Part shown: in pieces, positions 59,215 through 64,000 of the stretch
How positions within the stretch are numbered: position 1 is the stretch's first letter
Layout: each line of letters opens with the position of its first letter
Origin: Epiperipatus broadwayi
Lineage: Eukaryota; Onychophora; Udeonychophora; Euonychophora; Peripatidae
DNA: 64,000 nt
Direction: 5' to 3'
Assembly (NCBI GenBank): GCA_028023455.1
Contig: JAQFVV010000143.1
Span: 2,855,301 to 2,919,300, forward strand
The notes under the pieces: generated by a model
The model's input: only the letters and a program-made list of their open reading frames with translations
Database searches by the model: none
What the model was told of the DNA's origin: nothing
Translations under genes and position numbers: made by a program

Positions 59215-59630
59215 GTAGCTTCCAAAACATTAATAATAATAATAAAAAGAGTGTTGAAAGTTATTACTTTCAATCGATTGACCTCCCTCTGAGTGAGACA
59301 GGCTAGGAGCTCACGATCTACCTATTGAGAGGGTTAAAACGATCGTACGTGCCCCTAATAAACGAATTGGAAGCTTGAAGAAATAAAACTAAGAACTATT
59401 ATATTTCTTAATAGTCTAAGAAATAAGAAAGTAGCTTCCAAAACATTAATAATAATAAAAAGAGTGTTGAAAGTTATTACTTTCAATCGATTGACCTCCC
59501 TCTGAGTGAGACAGGCTAGGAGCTCACGATCTACCTATTGAGAGGGTTAAAACGATCGTACGTGTCCCTAATAAACGAATTGGAAGCTTGAAGAAATAAA
59601 ACTAAGAACTATTATATTTCTTAATAGTCT
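59215..59630. repeat. Recent tandem duplication, 216-bp unit
   Basis: GTAGCTTCCAAAACATTAAT starts at 59215 and 59431; copies end near 59430 and 59630. Differences are limited to one AAT repeat step and a C/T change (GTGCCCCTAAT against GTGTCCCTAAT), plus the terminal linker. Each copy contains a GAAAGTTATTACTTTC palindrome and CpG-containing sequence (CGATCGTACGTG). Confidence 0.92.
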
Positions 59631-59639
59631 ATTATAAAT

Positions 59640-61115
59640 AAAGTTTCACGACATAAGTAGAACTAATAATAAAATGGGTCACGAGCCAGAAGTCAATTAA
59701 AATAGTCTGTAATATCCAGACAGCTTTCTATAATAAAAGGGATGTGAGATTATAAATAAACTACTATCTTACTTACTAAGACTTAAATAGGACGGACAGT
59801 AATAGGTTTGAAACTAGCACTCGTTAAAAAAAAAAAAATATCAAGCACACAGAAATCGAATTACATAAGATACAACTTGAAAAACATTTATATTTAAAAA
59901 CAAAAGGGAACAAATCTAAGACAACATTATTTAAATTGCAAAAATGTAAGGTACCTTAATAATTTATTTAAATGCTAGTGCACTAGACTTCTTAGGTTAG
60001 TCCGTTGCTCTGGATTCACTGACGGTAGGCTTGGGCGAGTTGGTTAGTGGTTTCTTTGGAGCCGGTTCTTATGGCATTGTAGGCAGTTAATGGAGACACA
60101 GGACGTCCGAACCTGTCCTGGCGAGAAGCTTAGCACATCATGGTAAAGAAAATATTCTTGCTGTAGGTTTAATGTTCATTCTAGGTAGAATAATTACCGG
60201 ATCAGCTTTCAGAATATGCAGGAATAGTTTGTGCAAGTATCTCTTAGAGTTGGTGGAAGTGTCCCAGAGTTTGTGCAATTCTCCTCTCCTAGTTGGTGTC
60301 TGTCTCTTTGCACTGGTGCAAGTATACTAGCTGATGCAAGTATTCTAGCTTTTCTAAGATAATCCGAAGGCCTGATTAGAACTTGTTATCTGAATCATAT
60401 CTCCTAATTACAAAACTTTTTCTTTTTAATTAAAATTTAAAAATTCTCTATCTAGCTAACAATAGTTATCTAATTAACGAAATAAAGTGCCCTTTACAGA
60501 TCTAGGAACCAACTAATGAAAAATTCTTTTCTTTTTGTTTTCTTTCTTTTTTAATTATTCTTATCAATATAAATCCAAAATCTGTAAAGCAATCTATTTG
60601 TACACTTTACTTTTACATAAATTTAACAAAAAAGTAATCTTAGTTTTCTTTTTTTTAAAATCAAAATTAAAAACCAAATATAACTGTGGTATTAAAATAT
60701 AATTCCCACGCACATACATATATATTAGTACAAGCATTAAAAAAAACTTTTAATCAAGTTTTACAAATGAAATCTTAAATAAAAATCTATTTTATTTTCT
60801 TTACCCCTATAAAAGTATAATTTTTGTAATGGTGTCTTAACATCCATTACAATATATTAAATGTATTTTAAAAGTCTGTGTTATTATAATCACACATAAA
60901 CACATCAAGGCAGTCCACTAATTAATAAAAACAAAATTCTTATTGTAGAAGAAGGATATTTTGTATGAATACAGTATATTTAATTCGTATAAATAAATAA
61001 AATACCGAAAAAAATTGCTTGTAGTAAAAAAAAAAAAAAAAGACTACATAAAATGATTATGGAAAACAAAACAATGGCAGTTGTTGTTTATGTTATATTC
61101 ATTAAAATAAAATAG
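59640..61115. other. Unidentified, partly GC-balanced DNA
   Basis: From about 60000 to 60370 base composition is balanced, and GCAAGTAT recurs (near 60234, 60328 and 60345), but no frame or known motif could be assigned. The rest is AT-rich. Confidence 0.3.
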
Positions 61116-61121
61116 ACAAAA

Positions 61122-61416
61122 GCAAAACTCTCCATAAAGTAGTGCCACCCTGTGCTAACCAGAGTAATCAATGGGTGCCAGAAGGCTTGTGCATAAAATC
61201 CTTATCTAGTGCCTACTCATCCAATATCCCCAGACTAGTTTCTGGCTTGTGGCCATCAGTGAGGAGCCTTGGATCTGAGAGCACTGCACCTAGATCTTAG
61301 GATCTAATGCAACCCTCCAGCAGCTACCTTTTAACTCTACTTTACTACAAAACTATGAGAATGAAATTGAAAACACAAAAATATTTTCAATCTAAGCTCA
61401 ATAGCTTATATAGTCA
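61122..61416 (-). mobile_element. Family A copy 9, partial unit
   Basis: Runs from GCAAAACTCTCC to the AGCTTATATAGTCA end, well conserved and isolated from other copies. No clear target duplication was found. The ribozyme region is on the - strand. Confidence 0.8.
61219..61274 (-). ncRNA. Hammerhead-like motif, copy 9, core deletion
   Basis: On the - strand the outer and inner stem I, GAA, ACTAGT and GTC are intact. The core reads CTGATGGCC where the intact copy has CTGACGAAGGCC: three bases including A9 are lost. Predicted inactive. Confidence 0.55.
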
Positions 61417-62455
61417 AATTACACAATAAAACTGCCCTGGAGTGTTACAAAAATATTCCAAAATTTGCTCACTTACCAGCTGTAATCAATCCTATCCCAA
61501 TGTCTAAAGGAATTCAACAAAATTTTAATTAATTTCTATTGTTAATTTCCCTGTCGACATTCGAATTACAACTTTGATTTAATTAAAACAAACTTTTGCT
61601 AATTGAAAGAAAAGACCTTAAGTGGACATCTGCTGCATTTCTAGATAAGCTCATATAACATTAAATAATTAAAACTATTGTTCCTACCAGCCCTCATTTA
61701 TTTTAAACAGAAAATATATGGCGTGATTTTTAAATCTAAAAGAAATTGTTTTACTTTTAATTTTCAATATTTGAATCTATTTACGAAACGAATATAAATT
61801 TTATTTTAAATCAAAAACAAATATTATGACTGCAATATATTTTTGTAAACAGATTCAAACAAAATAATCTTAAATAACAATTTATTATTTTAACATAAGT
61901 TTTAAAATAAATACCACAGTGGGTGCGCAATTACAACCTATATAATCGACTTTTTAAATAAATCTAAATTATGTGAACATACACATAATTTATAATATTT
62001 TATTTATTGGGCATGAGTTATACAATTATATATAACACGAGCATTGTACTCGTTTAAAATTGGGCAGGATTTTCGGCATATGAGCGCACTGCAGACACTA
62101 CGACACATTGGGGTTTAAACTAAGGTATGAGGGTTTGGAAAGAGGTGAGAAATGGTGAAACTGTTTCACTATATATATATATGTCACTGTCTATTAACAT
62201 TAATTATGTATTCATGTTTGCTGGCTGCCTGATCATAGCTGGGGACACAAAAAATTAATAGCACAGTCATTTCAAACTTAGGGGAAAAGTAGAGTTAAAA
62301 TCATTAGTAAGTTAGTAGCAATCAGTGTTGAAATTTAGCAGACAGATAAAGGTTAGTAGTAAGGACAATAAACAGTAGTCAATTTATTGAGTTCATTTAT
62401 TTAGTCAAAATAGCATAGCGGAATATGAGATTAGTAACGCATCGAAATGACTGTT
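61417..62455. other. Region upstream of the last gypsy element
   Basis: AT-rich. It probably includes the 5' LTR and leader of the gypsy element that follows, but the LTR ends cannot be defined because the 3' LTR is outside the window. A (TA)n run lies at 62170-62181. Confidence 0.35.
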
Positions 62456-62462
62456 ATGTATT

Positions 62463-63130
62463 ATGCAGATAGAGAATTTCTTTACATTGAATGGTATCGA
62501 AGATAATAAATGGAAAATAGCAGCACAGATGTGTTTCGCTGATAAAAAAGTAATTGAGATTATAAATAGATTATTTGAGATAGCTATTACAGAGAATGTA
62601 AAGTATGTGGAATTAATAAAGAGCTTAAGTGATAGTTTTAGCTCTCATCCATTCTGGCACATAGCTCACTTAACTTTGTGAAATAGGAAGCAGTTTAATG
62701 GGGGAAAAATTAAAGAATACAAGTCAGCTCTGAGGGAGTTAACTAAAGATTGCCGTTATGGGGATTTCATTGAGAAAATACTCATGAATCAATTGTAATG
62801 GAGGATGTCTGACGATAGGGTCAGACAACAATTATTAACAGAACTGAAAGTCACATACAAAATGGCTATTAAGAAAGACATAGCATATGAATTAATTTTT
62901 GAACATGCTCGGGTTTTTAGGACTAAAATTGAGGAAACCATTAACATGGGAGTGTTCAAGACAAAAGGAGGATACCATACTGTGGAAAACTGTGAGCAAT
63001 AAGAATTCTAAAGTAACATGTTTTTTGCTGCGGAAAAAGGTCACATGGCAAAATAATGCGAGCGGCTCAAAGAAACATGTTTTAGATGCAGTAATAAGGG
63101 GCATTTAGCGTGTATATGTAACCAGGTAAG
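62463..63130 (+). pseudogene. gypsy gag (capsid and zinc knuckle), interrupted
   Basis: Starts MQIENFFTLNGIEDNKW. A TGA at 62679-62681 precedes NRKQFNGGKIKEYKSALREL; another stop separates MNQL from WRMSDDRVRQQLLTE. These blocks match the capsid helices of K02A2.6-like gag, whose intact version reads through both points. A CCHC zinc knuckle (C-F-R-C-S-N-K-G-H-L-A-C-I-C) is intact at 63078-63119 in another frame, so at least one frameshift lies between. The protein would coat the element's RNA if intact. Confidence 0.75.
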
Positions 63131-63185
63131 TAATAGTAAAGGCAAAAGTAAATTACCAACGCAAGCAAATAGGGGAGATAACCAT

Positions 63186-63563
63186 ATGCTTAAAAACATG
63201 GATGTACAAAGGTTAAATCAGTTTATGATTAAGTTACTTTGTAGAAAAAAACTGTTGATGGAGATTGATAGTGGGTCAGGTATTTCCCTGATATCACTAG
63301 CAGGCTGGATATCTTTATCATCAGATAACTTGGAAAATAAATTAGAGAAAATGAACATTAGTGCACGTGATGTAAATGGAAATGCACTAAGATTATTAGT
63401 TTATGTGGCAGCACTGCTCATCAACGACTGTGGTAAAAAAATGAATCTACCTCTATACATAGTAAAAGGGAAGATTAGCTCCATCATCAGGAGGGAGTGG
63501 TTCCATGAACTAGGAATCCAAATTAATATTATTAAAAAAAAATCTCCTTTGAACAGGAAATGA
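63186..63563 (+). pseudogene. gypsy aspartic protease
   Basis: Open for 125 codons. EIDSGSGISLISLAGW has the D-S-G active site at residues 28-30 (63267-63275). ALRLLVYVAALLI and LPLYIVKG follow, then a RREWFHELGIQIN block corresponding to the G-R-D-W-L-x-x-L end of retropepsins. In life it would cleave Gag-Pol. The frame itself looks intact, but its upstream connection to gag is frameshifted, so a functional polyprotein is not expected. Confidence 0.7.
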
Positions 63564-64000
63564 CATACAAATACCCTGATTTGTTTAATGAGGAATTTGG
63601 ATTAATGAGCTCGGTTGATATAGTTTCTGGAAAATGCATGATCAGTCATGTGTAAATCATGTACAATCCTGTTCACTCAAAAAGAGAAAGTGGCAGAACA
63701 ACTAAAGTCTTTGGCTGCTAAAGGCATATTAATGCCAATTGACATGTCGGATTAGGCCACATCTTTATTAGTGATAACTAAGCCAAACAGCGAAATTAGA
63801 TTATGTGATGATTATAGAGTTACTGTAAACAAATATTTAAAGAGGGAGCATACCCTGTTCCAAATGTGAGGGAAGTTCTAGTTAGTCTTCAAAATGCATC
63901 ACATTTCGCAACGTTGGACTTAAACTCCTCATTTCACCAGGTACAAGTGATGGACAAATCAGCTGAAATATTTACTTTGACAACCCTGATGGAATTATTT
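63560..64000 (+). pseudogene. gypsy reverse transcriptase, N-terminal part, truncated by window
   Basis: KREKVAEQLKSLAAKGILMPI (63680-63745) is the RT connector. KPNSEIRLCDDYRVTVNKYLK (63783-63842) matches the K-x-x-x-x-I-R-x-C-x-D-Y-R/K-x-x-N block. After a one-base shift come VREVLVSLQNASHFATLDL and SSFHQVQV, where ATLDL carries the first catalytic Asp. One in-frame stop (TAG at about 63753) and two shifts are visible. Confidence 0.75.

Larger units (their letters stand above)
62460..64000 (+). mobile_element. Ty3/gypsy element, 5' part, cut by window end
   Basis: The + strand shows gag, zinc knuckle, protease and the start of RT in order, in a K02A2.6-like gypsy layout. A few stops and frameshifts interrupt it, but it is far better preserved than the relics at 637 and 6900. 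RNase H, integrase and the 3' LTR would lie to the right of the window. Confidence 0.8.

Noticed and set aside
1-64000. CRISPR array, bacterial operon or phage content
   Set aside because: No regularly spaced identical repeats, no Shine-Dalgarno-led gene runs; the content is clearly eukaryotic.

Overview
This is a eukaryotic, almost certainly animal, genomic window. It is roughly three-quarters A+T by eye, gene-poor and full of decayed transposable elements. There is no bacterial-style gene packing, and long open frames are rare. What coding signal exists is either retroelement remnants or short exons with GT/AG splice signals. The mix of Ty3/gypsy elements, RTE-type LINEs, a tRNA-derived retroposon and a KHNYN/N4BP1-type exon points to an invertebrate. 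I cannot name the species from sequence alone.

Layout, left to right. At 637-5215 lies a very old Ty3/gypsy element on the + strand with recognisable LTRs; its 3' LTR was later split by a copy of a second repeat, called family A here. At 6900-9730 a second gypsy relic runs on the - strand. It lost its reverse transcriptase and then underwent an internal tandem duplication of about 870 bp. A LINE of the RTE type occupies about 16960-19780 (+), an internally deleted relative 25098-25375 (-), and a 5'-truncated copy 54643-55366 (-). At 26702-34039 sits the best-preserved element: two 1.7-kb LTRs around a leader and a gag gene but no pol, so a gag-only (TR-GAG-like) Ty3/gypsy derivative. Family A occurs at 4589, 11687, 37911-38640, 40918-42668 and 61122. 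A fourth gypsy element (gag, zinc knuckle, protease, start of RT) begins near 62460 and runs off the right end.

The most interesting signal is in family A. Its ~440-bp units are arranged head-to-tail and in inverted pairs. Each carries the core of a minimal type I hammerhead ribozyme (CTGACGA ... GAAA ... GTC, a two-base-pair stem III and a stem I in two helices); the copy at 4782-4840 is the best preserved. Tandem/inverted units, variable 9-11 bp target duplications and such a ribozyme together resemble Penelope-like elements and related ribozyme-bearing retroelements.

The only convincing host-gene signal is a first coding exon at 53406-53601, similar to the N-terminal KH-like region of the KHNYN/N4BP1 ribonuclease family, followed by a possible 25-nt microexon at 56046-56070. 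The intron between them holds a LINE fragment and three long G or C homopolymers. The remaining intervals are AT-rich DNA in which I recognise no gene. These elements do not form a pathway: the window is mainly a record of nested insertions, deletions and duplications.
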